Source: Microbacterium pumilum
GTDB lineage: Bacteria > Actinomycetota > Actinomycetes > Actinomycetales > Microbacteriaceae
DNA: 64,000 bases
Assembly (NCBI RefSeq): GCF_039530225.1
Contig: NZ_BAAAOH010000001.1
Location: forward strand, 806,001-870,000
Direction of reading: 5' to 3'
The notes beneath the pieces were generated by a model. That model had not been told where the DNA came from. It did not search any database and saw only the letters and a program-made list of their open reading frames with translations. Position 1 is the stretch's first letter. Every line of letters starts with the position of its first letter. Of this stretch, positions 1-8,537 are shown one piece after another. The translations under genes and the position numbers were made by a program.

Positions 1-145
1 GCTCGAGGGCGATGGCAAACGCCTCCGCTGCGGATTCCTCCGCGATGTCGAGGTCGCCGAACCGCCGGGTCAGACTCGCGACGATCCGGGCCCACTCCTC
101 GCGGTGGGCCCTGATGACCGCCTCGCCGGCGTCGATGCGGCTCAC
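1..145 (-). CDS. RNA polymerase sigma factor, DUF6596-type ECF (5' part only)
   Basis: Only the first 48 codons are in the window; the gene continues past base 1. The visible N-terminus (GTG start, then SRIDAGEAVIRAHREEWARI and a segment with LTRRFGDLDIAEESAAEAF) matches region 2 of the large ECF-like sigma factors that carry a DUF6596/TPR tail, and resembles the full-length paralogue at 47204-48487. Its GTG start overlaps the stop of the YCII gene in a GTGA arrangement, so the two are translationally coupled. YCII/sigma pairs of this kind are a recognised actinobacterial gene pair; the regulated genes are unknown. Confidence 0.85.
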   Translation of the reverse strand, partial: MSRIDAGEAVIRAHREEWARIVASLTRRFGDLDIAEESAAEAFAIALE

Positions 146-480
146 ACGACCAGAAACGGCCGCAGCTCGACCCTGCGATTGCAGTGCTTCGATCCCTCGG
201 CGGCGAGTTGGAGAGCGACGTCGAGGTCGGGCGCGTCGAAGACCCAGAAGCCGGCCACCCACTCCTTCGACTCGAGAAACGGGCCGTCCGTGAAGAGGGC
301 CTGGTCGCCGCGGTTGTCGACGACGGTGGACGTGGTGGGATCGGCGAGGCCACCCGCGAACACCCAGTGACCGTCCGCCTGCACACGATCGTTGAACGCG
401 TCGATCGCTGCCATCTCGTCCTCGGTGGCGGAGCCGGTCCGATCGTCGATCACGGATATCAGGTACTGCATCTGAATCAT
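142..480 (-). CDS. YCII-related (DGPF domain) protein
   Basis: 112-residue protein with the YCII/DGPF signature: an MQYLISVIDD start, a central FTDGPFLESKEWVAGFW segment and a C-terminal RRVELRPF. The fold is a small ferredoxin-like dimer with no established reaction. Such proteins are usually encoded directly before a DUF6596 sigma factor, as here, where the sigma start overlaps this stop codon by 4 nt. The ATG at codon 4 (MQYL) is an alternative start that fits the family N-terminus slightly better. A second YCII gene lies at 46378. Function is inferred as an accessory of sigma signalling and is unproven. Confidence 0.85.
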   Translation of the reverse strand: MIQMQYLISVIDDRTGSATEDEMAAIDAFNDRVQADGHWVFAGGLADPTTSTVVDNRGDQALFTDGPFLESKEWVAGFWVFDAPDLDVALQLAAEGSKHCNRRVELRPFLVV

Positions 481-612
481 CCCCCTCTGCTCTCAGGCGC
501 CCCTCGCGGGCATCCCGTCATCCGCTCAACGAACAGTCGTGCTCCAATCCGACACCATTCCGCATGATTTCGGCAGGGATTGTGAAACGGGCAGTCGTTC
601 GACGTCCTCGCC

Positions 613-618
613 TAGACT
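613..618 (+). promoter_or_regulatory. -10 element for leaderless transcript
   Basis: TAGACT fits the actinobacterial TANNNT -10 consensus and ends 8 nt before the ATG at 627. That places the transcription start on or next to the start codon. No ribosome-binding site is present, which agrees with a leaderless mRNA. No convincing -35 hexamer is visible. Confidence 0.45.
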
Positions 619-626
619 GGCCCACG

Positions 627-1037
627 ATGGATGCCTCGATCGCGAAAGCCCTGTCGCTGGGACCCGAGTCGACGATCGCCGACCACACCGTGGACATCAC
701 CACCACCGGTGCGCGGTCGAATGAGCCGCGTCGCATCGAGATCTGGTTCCACAACATCGACGGCAGCGTGTACCTCACCGGCCTGCCCGGTCCCCGCGCT
801 TGGTACGCGAACCTGCTGTCGCACCCGCGCTTCACCTTCCACGTCAAGCACGCCGTTCGCGCAGATCTTCCTGCCACCGCGGCGCCGGTCACGGATCCAC
901 GCGAGCGGGCCGCGCTGTTCGACGCGATCATCACCGGCATCGACGCCCTCTACGCCCGGCGCGGATCGCACCAGCGAGTGGCCCACCCCGAGCGCTGGGT
1001 CACCGACAGCCCTCTGGTCCGCGTCTCGTTCGACTGA
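627..1037 (+). CDS. Nitroreductase-family deazaflavin-dependent oxidoreductase
   Basis: 136 residues from the ATG at 627 (MDASIAKAL). This start was chosen over an upstream ATG because of the -10 box 8 nt before it. The core (VDITTTGARSNEPRRIEIWF, then DGSVYLTG and a proline-glycine-rich AWYANLLSHPRF) matches the split-barrel deazaflavin (F420)-dependent nitroreductase family related to mycobacterial Ddn. Family members use reduced F420 to reduce diverse substrates; the substrate here cannot be inferred. It is a single gene followed 32 nt later by a DUF1330-like gene on the same strand. Confidence 0.75.
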   Translation: MDASIAKALSLGPESTIADHTVDITTTGARSNEPRRIEIWFHNIDGSVYLTGLPGPRAWYANLLSHPRFTFHVKHAVRADLPATAAPVTDPRERAALFDAIITGIDALYARRGSHQRVAHPERWVTDSPLVRVSFD

Positions 1038-1069
1038 TCGACACCCGCCGGCCGCGGAAAGGAGACTCG

Positions 1070-1363
1070 GTGGTACTCCGCATGTGCGTGCTGCTGTGGG
1101 CGCGGGAAGGCCGCGAGGAGGACCTTCGCCGCTACGAAGACACGGTCCTCGCGTTGCTCGACGACCATGAGGGCACCCTGATCCAGCGCAGCCGTGTGCT
1201 GCGGCAGAGCCCGACCGACCCGACAGAGATTCAGGTCATCGAGTTCGCCCATGTCGCGGCGATGGATGCGTACATGGATGATCCGCGCCGAACAGCACTC
1301 CACGACGAGCGGGATGCCGCTATCGCCGACACGCGGATCCTGCGCCTCGATTCGACCGACTAG
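1070..1363 (+). CDS. DUF1330-like / dimeric alpha-beta-barrel protein
   Basis: 97 residues from a GTG at 1070, preceded by AAAGGAG 5 nt upstream, which decides this start over the far-upstream open frame. The sequence (MCVLLWAREGREEDLRRYED near the start, then EIQVIEFAHVAAMDAYMDDP) has the beta-alpha-beta pattern of DUF1330/EthD/ABM-type ferredoxin-like barrels. No catalytic residue is obvious. Its stop overlaps that of the convergent ABM-like gene within a CTAG tetranucleotide. Function is unknown; small stress or aromatic-degradation monooxygenase-like roles are known in the superfamily. Confidence 0.7.
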   Translation: MVLRMCVLLWAREGREEDLRRYEDTVLALLDDHEGTLIQRSRVLRQSPTDPTEIQVIEFAHVAAMDAYMDDPRRTALHDERDAAIADTRILRLDSTD

Positions 1364-1677
1364 CTCCGCTGCTCGTAGTGCCGAACGTGGAGGTCGCGTT
1401 CCAGCAGGAACCGGTCATCCTCGGGGTAGAACACCGCCCGCTCGATGTCGGTGCCGGCGAAGCCCACGATGGCATCGCGCGACTCCCATCGCGACACCGT
1501 CGTGATCTCCGTCCTGCCGTCACCGAGATCGCGGGTGAGCAGCCACGCGTCGAGGTTCCCCGCTGTCGTGCGGTACTCGTCCATCCCGGTGCGTTCGACG
1601 TACTCCACATAGCTGTCCCGGTCCTCCGTGCGGACCACACCGGTCCACATGCGCACCACCGCTCGCTGCTCGGTCAT
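1360..1677 (-). CDS. Antibiotic biosynthesis monooxygenase (ABM) domain protein
   Basis: 105 residues from the ATG at 1677 (MTEQRAVVRMWTGVVRTEDR). The rest shows the ABM ferredoxin-like pattern: YVEYVERTGMDEYRTTAGNL, then a beta strand TEITTVSRWESRDAIVGFAG and the conserved tail FYPEDDRFLLERD. The last motif is typical of the small ABM subfamily in actinobacteria. An alternative ATG at 1773 sits one base after the stop of the upstream NADP-binding gene and would add a 32-residue proline-rich extension. That spacing would favour coupling, so the start is not settled. No cofactor is expected for this family. Confidence 0.75.
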   Translation of the reverse strand: MTEQRAVVRMWTGVVRTEDRDSYVEYVERTGMDEYRTTAGNLDAWLLTRDLGDGRTEITTVSRWESRDAIVGFAGTDIERAVFYPEDDRFLLERDLHVRHYEQRS

Positions 1678-1774
1678 GAGATCCAGGATGCTCCGCCGTG
1701 CCCGCGGCGTCACTCGGGCATCAGGGAATGGCGGTGGAGGCACGGACTCTGGCAGATCGCCGTCGATCGCCATG

Positions 1775-2485
1775 CTAATGATCGGATCCCGATGCGGCGC
1801 GAGAGGCGAGGGCGGCCGCCAGGCGACGGCCACGCTGCGAGTCGGGGAAGCGATCGATCATCTGCCTGAGCTCGCGGGCATCGACATCCGCCCCGAAGGG
1901 CTCGGTGCCCGGCTCGAGCCGGATTCCGTCGGCGAGCGCTCCCACGATGACCGGGTCGAAGCCCAGGTCATCCACGATGCCCGACACGACCTCGAGGTCG
2001 TCTGCGCGGTCCCCGGCGACGCCTATGGCCTTGCGTCCCGCCTGGCCGGGTGGTCGCGCTTCGTCTTCGAGGTCCCGGTATCCCATGTGATTGAACGCCT
2101 TCACGACCCGCGATGCGGGCAGGTGATCGCGCACGAGCGCGCTGCTCGAGGTCAGCGGATCGGTGAACTCGTCCGGAAACCCGTCGACTTCCCACCAATA
2201 GTTCGTGGCATCGATGACAAGCCGGCCGGCGAGCTGGTCCGCCGGGATCGTGCGGTACCTGCCGAGCGGAAGCGCCAGGATGACGACGCCCGCGCGCTCC
2301 GCCGCATCTGGTCCGGAGGTCGCCGCCGCACCCATCGCGAGCATGTCGGGCGTGAGCGCGACCCGCTTCGGGTCACCGGACCCGGCGATCAGCACCGGGT
2401 ACCCTGCGCCGGTCGCGAGACGCGCGAGGACCATCCCGAGCCTGCCCGCACCGAGGATCCCGATCACGGGCTTGCCTGCGGTCAT
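1775..2485 (-). CDS. NADPH-dependent F420 reductase-like dinucleotide-binding protein
   Basis: 236 residues from the ATG at 2485 (MTAGKPVIGILGAGRLGMVL). The Rossmann motif GAGRLG near residue 11 and the downstream VIDATNYWW, VVKAFNHMGY and GFDPVIVGALADG blocks match the family of F420H2:NADP oxidoreductase-like / pyrroline-5-carboxylate reductase-like NADP-binding proteins. In the family these move hydride between NADPH and coenzyme F420; whether this copy does so is inference. It fits with the deazaflavin-dependent oxidoreductase 1.2 kb away. Same strand and close to the ABM gene (stop at 1775), so probably co-transcribed with it. Confidence 0.75.
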   Translation of the reverse strand: MTAGKPVIGILGAGRLGMVLARLATGAGYPVLIAGSGDPKRVALTPDMLAMGAAATSGPDAAERAGVVILALPLGRYRTIPADQLAGRLVIDATNYWWEVDGFPDEFTDPLTSSSALVRDHLPASRVVKAFNHMGYRDLEDEARPPGQAGRKAIGVAGDRADDLEVVSGIVDDLGFDPVIVGALADGIRLEPGTEPFGADVDARELRQMIDRFPDSQRGRRLAAALASRAASGSDH

Positions 2486-2531
2486 GGATGCACAGCCCCT
2501 TCGCTCCGTGCGGCGCGCGGCATCCGCCGCC

Positions 2532-3059
2532 TCAGCGCCGCAGCTCACCCAGCGCGGCGAAGCGGAGCATGTGCGCCTGGCCGCTGTGCAGTGTGTACTC
2601 ATGCACGATCTTGATCAGCGTGTAACCCAGGGGCTGCCCATGGCCGAGGCCAGGTGAGTCGTAGGTGGCCAGCGCTGCGATGGCGGCATCCGATCGCGAG
2701 ACCTCGGCCAGGTAGCCGCGGATGTCGTCCTCGATCGTCTCGGGCCTTCCCCCCGCGTAATCGTCCTCGCCGTAGTACTCGGTGCGCTTGCCACCGCCGA
2801 GACCCCACGCCAGGTACACATGCTCCATCTGGCGCATATGCCTCACGAGGCCGAGCACCGACAGCTGGACAGGCGGCACCGACCACGCCGCCAGCTGGTC
2901 GGCGTCGAGATCTCGAAGCTTGCGCAGGAACTCGTGACGCTGATATCCCAGCCACGCGACCAGATCGCCCCTAGGGTCGCCGGTGGGCTTCGGCTGTTCG
3001 GCGGGACCGAAATCCAAGGAGTCGAGCGAATGCAGGATCACAACGACAGTCTCGCGCAC
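2532..3059 (-). CDS. DinB-family / DUF664 protein
   Basis: About 175 residues. The body (GDLVAWLGYQRHEFLRKLRD, LSVLGLVRHMRQMEHVYLAW, IVHEYTLHSGQAHMLR) is the four-helix DinB/DUF664 fold, with the metal-ligand histidines in H-x3-E-H and H-x3-H-x3-H patterns. Members include mycothiol- or bacillithiol-dependent transferases, but many are uncharacterised. The predicted first codon is GTG at 3059 with no clear ribosome-binding site; a shorter start near the proline-rich segment is possible. It is divergent from the RibD-fold reductase that starts at 3155. Confidence 0.8.
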   Translation of the reverse strand: MRETVVVILHSLDSLDFGPAEQPKPTGDPRGDLVAWLGYQRHEFLRKLRDLDADQLAAWSVPPVQLSVLGLVRHMRQMEHVYLAWGLGGGKRTEYYGEDDYAGGRPETIEDDIRGYLAEVSRSDAAIAALATYDSPGLGHGQPLGYTLIKIVHEYTLHSGQAHMLRFAALGELRR

Positions 3060-3154
3060 TTGTGCATTTCTCCGCGTGGTGTCGGAAGGCCGGTGTGCCG
3101 TTCGTAGCAGAGGTGAGCCAGCCCGCGCAGGGCGCCACAGAAGGGACCACGAGC

Positions 3155-3754
3155 ATGAAGCTGATCACCCACACCCAGATCACCGTCGACGGCGTGATGC
3201 AGGCGAACGGTGGCAACAACCCGGTACTCGATCCCGGGTTCGACCGCGGCGGATGGGCGATGCCGTTGGGCGACGATGAGTCGGTCGCCTACATCGGCGA
3301 GTGCTACCAGCGAGCCGACGCGTTCCTGTTCGGCCGGCGGACGTATGAGCTCTTCGCCGGGTACTGGGGAGTCAGGGACGACGTCGACAATCCCTTCGTC
3401 GGCTCCTTGAACTCGCGCCCGAAGTACGTCGCGTCGAACACCATCACCGACCCGGAGTGGACGGACACGACCGTGCTCTCGGGCGATCTCGAGGCGCCGA
3501 TCCGAGAGCTCAAGGCGAAGCCGGGCGGCGAGCTGCAGGTTCACGGCAGCGGTCAGCTCATCCGCTGGCTGCTCGAGCGCGAGCTCGTCGATGAGATGAC
3601 CCTGATCGTGTGCCCCGTCATCGTCGGCGCGGGCACCCGGCTGTTCCCCGAAACGGGCCGAGACTTCGCACTCCACCTGGTGGAATCGCGCAGATTCGCG
3701 ACGGGAATCCTGGCCCAGACCTACCGGCCCGCCGGACGGCCGCAGTACGCATAG
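3155..3754 (+). CDS. Dihydrofolate reductase-like RibD C-terminal domain protein
   Basis: 199 residues from the ATG at 3155 (MKLITHTQITVDGVMQANGG). AAGGGA 8 nt upstream fixes this start rather than the longer open frame. The sequence has the RibD-C/DHFR-like order: ITVDGV at the N-terminus, FLFGRRTYELFAGYW, VASNTI, then ELQVHGSGQLIRWLLERELVDEM and the final CPVIVGAGTRLF. This group of NADPH-binding reductases is very common in soil actinobacteria and most have no known substrate. A related but truncated gene lies at 5571-5876 on the other strand. Confidence 0.85.
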   Translation: MKLITHTQITVDGVMQANGGNNPVLDPGFDRGGWAMPLGDDESVAYIGECYQRADAFLFGRRTYELFAGYWGVRDDVDNPFVGSLNSRPKYVASNTITDPEWTDTTVLSGDLEAPIRELKAKPGGELQVHGSGQLIRWLLERELVDEMTLIVCPVIVGAGTRLFPETGRDFALHLVESRRFATGILAQTYRPAGRPQYA

Positions 3755-3789
3755 CGGAGCGCTCGAACGGTGGTGTCGGGACGGGGCCA

Positions 3790-3795
3790 TAAGGT
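3790..3795 (+). promoter_or_regulatory. -10 element for leaderless VOC gene
   Basis: TAAGGT (TANNNT) ends 6 nt before the ATG at 3802, with no ribosome-binding site between them. This is the expected layout of a leaderless actinobacterial transcript. Confidence 0.4.
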
Positions 3796-3801
3796 CGGGG
3801 G

Positions 3802-4197
3802 ATGGCCGGTCTCGTTCCCTATCTCCACTTCGCGGGCAGTGCGCGCGAAGCCCTCACCTTCTACCGCGACATCTTCGAGGGCGATCTGACTCTTCACACG
3901 TTCGCCGACCTGGGTCGCACGGATGGTCCGCCCGACGCGATCGGTCACGGCATCCTGCAGGGTCGCGTCGAGCTCTTCGGTGCGGATGCCGCCGACGGCG
4001 ACGTTCCGCTGGCTGTGGAGGGCATGATGTTCTCCCTGCTCGGAACAGCCGATCCGGCGACACTCGAGGACTGGTTCGCCTCGCTGTCCGCGGGTGGCAC
4101 CGTGAACGATCCCCTTCAGGTCAGACCGTGGGGGGCCCACGACGGTCAGGTGACCGATCGATACGGGCTGAGATGGCTCATCGGCTACGAGGTCTGA
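3802..4197 (+). CDS. VOC-family (PhnB-like glyoxalase fold) protein
   Basis: 131 residues: VPYLHFAGSAREALTFYRDI at the N-terminus, a HGILQGRVELFGAD strand, and FSLLGTADPATLEDWFASLS followed by GGTVNDPLQVRPWGAHDGQVTDRYGLRW. This is the PhnB-like branch of the vicinal-oxygen-chelate superfamily (paired beta-alpha-beta-beta-beta units). No substrate can be assigned; the usual metal-ligand pattern is only partly visible. It is monocistronic, with a predicted leaderless promoter. Confidence 0.85.
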   Translation: MAGLVPYLHFAGSAREALTFYRDIFEGDLTLHTFADLGRTDGPPDAIGHGILQGRVELFGADAADGDVPLAVEGMMFSLLGTADPATLEDWFASLSAGGTVNDPLQVRPWGAHDGQVTDRYGLRWLIGYEV

Positions 4198-4348
4198 CGC
4201 CTGAAACCCCACCTGGGGCCTAGGGCATCGCAGTCGGCGTCGGACGGATGACGTCCCGCTGCGGTCCATAGTGCGGCTGTGTCGGATGCCGCGAGCGCCG
4301 GCATCCTCTCGGTGAGGTCGTGCCCCTGCCGCCGCGGATCTGCCGGGC

Positions 4349-5488
4349 TCAGGCAGGTTCGCCGAGTTGACCGATCATGCGCTCGATCTCTGCAACGGCG
4401 TAGGCCGCGATCGCGCGCTGGCCTACGTCGGCGGCACTGCCGGGCTGTTCGTCGAGGTCGCCGATCACGATGATGTTCTCGTCGTTCAGCGTGTTCGCGG
4501 GCGCGGTGTAGTTGAAGCTGCCGACGATCGTGATGCACTCGTCGATGACCATCAGCTTGTGGTGGACCTTCCTGACTCCGACGCCCTTCTTGTTCATGTG
4601 CAGGTCGATGCCGGCCGCTTTGAGGGCTGCCGCCGGAGTCCAGGTCTGCCTCCCCTGCGTCCTGTCGATGATTCCCCGGATGCGCGCGAGTCCGGGACGC
4701 AGGCGGAACATGGCATCGTCGATGCCGGATGACGCGGCGAACGTGTACATCGCGAAGTCGATGCTGACCTTCGCCTTCAGCATCTGCTTGATGATCTCCA
4801 TCTCGGGACCGTGCCGAGGCGCGAACAGCGGCTTCACGCGCACATCGCCGATGCGGAACTCTTTGGGGCGCGCCTCGACTCGTTCGTGCAGCGCGCCGAA
4901 CGTCCCACTGTCACGCATCCGCTCGAACTCGTTCTGGTATTGGGATGCCGCGGTCCTACCGCGCAGGATGACGATGTGGTTCAGGTTGTTGCCCGAGGCG
5001 TCTCCGCCGTTCGCCGGGGTGTTCAGACCCGTATCGGTCAGAGTGAAATTGGTGGATCCGGTGAGCACGGCCGCGTTGTCTGTGTCGACGTCTCGAACGA
5101 TGAACTTCTGGTGGAAGATGTTCGGATTGAGGTCGGTGACGACATCCACCCCCGCGCGAAGCATCGCCGCGTGGATCTCGCGGTTCCGCTCGTTGGCGCC
5201 GCTGGGCAGCCAAGGATCCGTGAGCGGCGACTCCTCCGTCAGGTAGTCGCCCTCCAGAATCAGCTGCACCCCGAGTCGATCCTCACCGGGCTTGCGGGCG
5301 GCTTCGTGCGCAGCCTTCGCAGTGAGGATGGCGGAAGCGACCGACTTGGAGTCGAGCTCTTGCACGGCGATGGCGAGGCTGTGCTTGGTCGCGCCGATGA
5401 ACGCTCGGATGGCCGCGTCAAGATCGTCCGGCCCGCCGACGCTGCTCGGGCCGGTGTGCAACTCGAGATTGCCGACGGAAACGGACAT
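4349..5488 (-). CDS. Phospholipase D-like protein with two HKD motifs
   Basis: 379 residues with two complete PLD active-site motifs: H126-x-K128-x4-D133 (FHQKFIVRD, followed by GSTNFT) and H309-x-K311-x4-D316 (VHHKLMVID, followed by GSFNYT). Both halves needed for a composite PLD active site are therefore present. There is no signal peptide or membrane segment, so it is probably cytoplasmic. The family includes phospholipases, cardiolipin synthases, nucleases (Nuc, BfiI-like) and stand-alone DNA-damage proteins; the domain alone does not distinguish them. It stands alone between a VOC gene (convergent) and a truncated reductase on the same strand. Confidence 0.8.
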   Translation of the reverse strand: MSVSVGNLELHTGPSSVGGPDDLDAAIRAFIGATKHSLAIAVQELDSKSVASAILTAKAAHEAARKPGEDRLGVQLILEGDYLTEESPLTDPWLPSGANERNREIHAAMLRAGVDVVTDLNPNIFHQKFIVRDVDTDNAAVLTGSTNFTLTDTGLNTPANGGDASGNNLNHIVILRGRTAASQYQNEFERMRDSGTFGALHERVEARPKEFRIGDVRVKPLFAPRHGPEMEIIKQMLKAKVSIDFAMYTFAASSGIDDAMFRLRPGLARIRGIIDRTQGRQTWTPAAALKAAGIDLHMNKKGVGVRKVHHKLMVIDECITIVGSFNYTAPANTLNDENIIVIGDLDEQPGSAADVGQRAIAAYAVAEIERMIGQLGEPA

Positions 5489-5570
5489 GTGGGCCTCCAG
5501 GAACCGCCGACGACGACGAGTGGCACCTCGCAGTGCACATCGTACTCATCGGGCTCGCGGCCGGGGCTCG

Positions 5571-5876
5571 TCAGTTGTATTCGTCGCCGCGCGGAGCGTC
5601 GGTGTCGGACACCACGGTGATTTCGAGATCGGTCGCGTATCGAGAGGCGATGTAGCGGTCGTCGGGGATCGCGTCGGGATTGTCGACCTGGCTCGGCCAG
5701 TACTGCGCCATCCCTCGATAGGCCGTCGCCCCGAAGAGCAGCCGTCCGGCGGATCGCACCCGATCGGCGTCGTGTTGAGCGAAGGCGAGATCCATCGGCA
5801 TCTGCGACACATCTCCGCCGGCCCCCTCGGTGCAGCCGTCGATGCTCACCATGCTGCTGACGATGATCTTGGCCAT
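5571..5876 (-). pseudogene. Truncated RibD-fold (dihydrofolate reductase-like) gene
   Basis: The 101-residue product starts like a normal family member (MAKIIVSSMVSIDGCTEG, then RLLFGATAYRGMAQYWPS and ITVVSDT) but stops after about half the usual 180-200 residues. The C-terminal half, which carries the HGS/GxG nucleotide-binding part, is missing, and I found no continuation in other frames of the 80 nt before the PLD gene. The intact relative at 3155-3754 shows what is lost. It may be an inactive remnant; a short functional protein cannot be excluded. Confidence 0.6.
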
Positions 5877-6035
5877 CGGATCCTCCTCGTGCGTCGCTGT
5901 GCCCCAGCGTCTCCCGCACCGAAGCAGGGTCGACCCGCGTCGTCAAGGCCTTGACCTGCGCGTGGGGGCCTGCGAGGTTCGGGCACGAAGGCACCCCCGC
6001 ATCGCGCCCGTGACGATGACGTCGTGAGGATTGAC

Positions 6036-7979
6036 ATGAAGCTCCAGATCCGCCTGCTGGCAGCGTACGCCGCAGTTTCGGCGACCGCGCTCGTCGCCGG
6101 CATCCTGACCGCCCCCGCCGCTGTGGCAGACGATGCCCCGCCGCCGGTGCGGGTCTGGCTCACCACGGCCAACGACCGCAGCAGCCAGCTGACGGAGCAG
6201 GCACCGCTGGAATTCGGCACAACGCCGTCAACGGCGCAGACGATCGTCATCGATCCTGAGACCACCTACCAGAGCATGGACGGGTTCGGCGCCTCGCTCA
6301 CCGACTCCTCGGCTGCGGTGCTCTACCGGCTGCCGAAGCAGCAGCGCGATGACGTCATGCGCTCACTCTTCGACCCGGTGGATGGCATCGGGGTCAGCAT
6401 CCTGCGCCAGCCGATCGGGTCCTCCGACTTCACTGCGGCGCCGGCTCACTACACGTATGACGATGTGGCGCCGGGAGGGAAGGACCTGCTGCTGCGCAAG
6501 TTCAGCATCGCTCACGACGAGAAGCAGATCCTGCCCCTGCTGCGTCAGGCGAAGAAGCTCAACCCCGACCTCAAGATCATCGCCACCCCGTGGAGCCAGC
6601 CGGCGTGGATGAAGACCAACGACTCCCTCGTGGGCGGCCGGCTCAAGGACGGATACGTCTACGCGACGGCATACGCCGCGTACCTCACGAAGTATGTACT
6701 CGCGTACAAGCGAGCCGGCGTACCCATCGACTACCTGACGGTCCAGAACGAGCCGCAGAATCGGACCCCCGACGGCTACCCGGGAACGGATCTGCCCGTC
6801 GCGGATGCCGCGCGGGTCATCTCGATCCTCGGGCCGATGCTGAAGCTGGCCAGCCCCCGGACGAAGATCCTCGGCTATGACCACAACTGGGCGACGCATC
6901 CGGGTGACATCGCCGACACGCCTCCCGGCGAGGATCCGGAGACCGACTATCCGTCGAAGCTGCTGCAGACCTCGGCGGCGAAGTGGATCGCGGGCACCGC
7001 ATTCCATTGCTACTACGGCGACCCCAGTGCGCAGACCGTGCTGCACGAACAGTTCCCGAACAAGGGGATCTGGTTCACGGAGTGCTCGGGCTCGCACAAT
7101 CCCGCCGACCCGCCGGAGAAGTTCTACCAGGAGACCCTCGAATGGCACGCCCGCAACCTCGTGTTCGGGGTGACGCGCAACTGGGGCAAGACCGTCGTCA
7201 ATTGGAACCTCGCCCTCGACGAGCGAAGCGGTCCATACCTCGGCGGCTGCACGACCTGCACGGGGTTGGTCACGATCGCCGACGACGGCACCGTGACGAA
7301 GAACGCGGAATACTTCACGATCGGGCACCTGTCCACGTTCGTCGAGCGCGGGGCAGTGCGCATCGCCAGTACGTCGTTCGGATCGGTCGGCTGGAATGGT
7401 CAGATCCAGGATGTCGCCTTCCGCAATCCGGACGGATCGACTGTGCTCGTGGTGCACAACCAGCACTGGGCGGACGACCGCACATTCGCCGTCTCGATGG
7501 GCGGGAAGACCTTCGAGTACACGATCCCGCCGCGAGCGCTCGCCACTTTCGTGTGGCCCGCCTCCGAGGCTTTCGCCGACGACCTCGCCCCGGTGGACAT
7601 CTCCGGCGCGACGGCCACAGCGACGCATGAGAATGCCGCCGATCCCCCTGCGAACGCGATCGACGGGGATGCTTCGACCCGCTGGTCGAGTGGCACTGCA
7701 CAATCCGATGGTCCGGCGCTCACGATCGACCTCGGAACTGCAACGACCTTCCGCCGCGTTGCGATCGACTCCGGCGGCAATCTCGGTGACTTCGCGCGCG
7801 ATTGGACGCTGGACGTCTCCCTCGACGGTGTGACGTGGACGGCAGCCGCCACCGGCACCGGTGTGGGCCAACTGACCCAGATCGACGTTGCGTCGACGAC
7901 AGCGAGATACATGCGGGTCGCGGCATCCGGCGATGTCGGCAGTTGGTGGAGCGTCGCCGACGTGCGGCTCTACGACTGA
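6036..7979 (+). CDS. Secreted GH30 glycoside hydrolase with C-terminal F5/8-type domain
   Basis: 647 residues from the ATG at 6036. AGGA 5 nt upstream favours this over a GTG at 6024. Residues 1-32 are a Sec signal peptide ending near VADD. The catalytic domain shows the GH30 hallmarks: MDGFGASLTDSSA, the acid/base Glu239 in TVQNEPQN, and the nucleophile Glu349 in WFTECSG. A beta-sandwich follows (VLVVHNQ, FEYTIPPRALATFVW), and from about residue 513 a discoidin/F5-8C (CBM32-like) carbohydrate-binding domain (NAIDGDASTRWSSG to the end). GH30 includes beta-1,6-glucanases, xylanases and glucosylceramidases; the substrate is not decided by sequence. Exported, presumably for polysaccharide degradation. 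Confidence 0.85.
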   Translation: MKLQIRLLAAYAAVSATALVAGILTAPAAVADDAPPPVRVWLTTANDRSSQLTEQAPLEFGTTPSTAQTIVIDPETTYQSMDGFGASLTDSSAAVLYRLPKQQRDDVMRSLFDPVDGIGVSILRQPIGSSDFTAAPAHYTYDDVAPGGKDLLLRKFSIAHDEKQILPLLRQAKKLNPDLKIIATPWSQPAWMKTNDSLVGGRLKDGYVYATAYAAYLTKYVLAYKRAGVPIDYLTVQNEPQNRTPDGYPGTDLPVADAARVISILGPMLKLASPRTKILGYDHNWATHPGDIADTPPGEDPETDYPSKLLQTSAAKWIAGTAFHCYYGDPSAQTVLHEQFPNKGIWFTECSGSHNPADPPEKFYQETLEWHARNLVFGVTRNWGKTVVNWNLALDERSGPYLGGCTTCTGLVTIADDGTVTKNAEYFTIGHLSTFVERGAVRIASTSFGSVGWNGQIQDVAFRNPDGSTVLVVHNQHWADDRTFAVSMGGKTFEYTIPPRALATFVWPASEAFADDLAPVDISGATATATHENAADPPANAIDGDASTRWSSGTAQSDGPALTIDLGTATTFRRVAIDSGGNLGDFARDWTLDVSLDGVTWTAAATGTGVGQLTQIDVASTTARYMRVAASGDVGSWWSVADVRLYD

Positions 7980-8016
7980 GCCTGCGTTGTCTGATCAGCG
8001 ACGCGGCGACGAAGCT

Positions 8017-8484
8017 ATGAGCTCCACCGCAGACGACTCGCCGACGGGCGTCGCGCGCCGCATCATCGATGCGAACTCCTACGCCACCCTCGCCACCGCC
8101 GATGCCGAGGGCCGCCCATGGGTCACGCCCGTGTGGTTCGCCGAGCGCGACCTGCGTGAGTACCTCTGGGTATCGCGAACCGAGCGGCGGCACTCGCAGA
8201 ACGTCGCCGAGCGGGCCGAGCTGGCCCTCGTGGTATTCGACTCGACCGCCGCTGCGGGTTCCGCGAACGCGGTCTACGTAGAGGCGGTTGCAGCGCCGGT
8301 GTCCGACACCGACCTCGACGACCTGCTCGCCGTCTTCAACGCGAAGTGCGAGGCATCAGGTCTGCGAGCCTGGCCCCGCTCCAAGGTCTCCGGGCACGAG
8401 CCCTTCCGCCTGTACCGCGCGACGGCGTCGCAGGTGTGGGTGCTCGACGAGCACGAACACCGGGTGCCGGTGGGGCTGCAATAG
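8017..8484 (+). CDS. Pyridoxamine 5'-phosphate oxidase-like split-barrel protein
   Basis: 155 residues from the ATG at 8017 (MSSTADDSPTGVARRIIDAN). The N-terminal half (YATLATADAEGRPWVTPVWF, EYLWVSRTERRHSQNVAE, ELALVVFDST) is the PPOX/flavin or F420 split-barrel pattern. The C-terminal part (HEPFRLYRATASQVWVLD) is typical of actinobacterial members. Family proteins bind FMN or F420; the substrate is unknown. It lies 37 nt after the GH30 gene, but the functions look unrelated. Confidence 0.8.
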   Translation: MSSTADDSPTGVARRIIDANSYATLATADAEGRPWVTPVWFAERDLREYLWVSRTERRHSQNVAERAELALVVFDSTAAAGSANAVYVEAVAAPVSDTDLDDLLAVFNAKCEASGLRAWPRSKVSGHEPFRLYRATASQVWVLDEHEHRVPVGLQ

Positions 8485-8537
8485 GTCCATGTGACGCACG
8501 AAGCTCGCCGCGCGACGCCTGGAGAACGGTCCCGTTG

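Noticed and set aside
4185..4538. Small minus-strand open frame after the VOC gene
   Set aside because: Arg/His-rich shadow of the PLD gene end; no start signal or motif.
6363..7871. 502-codon open frame on the minus strand
   Set aside because: Shadow of the GH30 gene.
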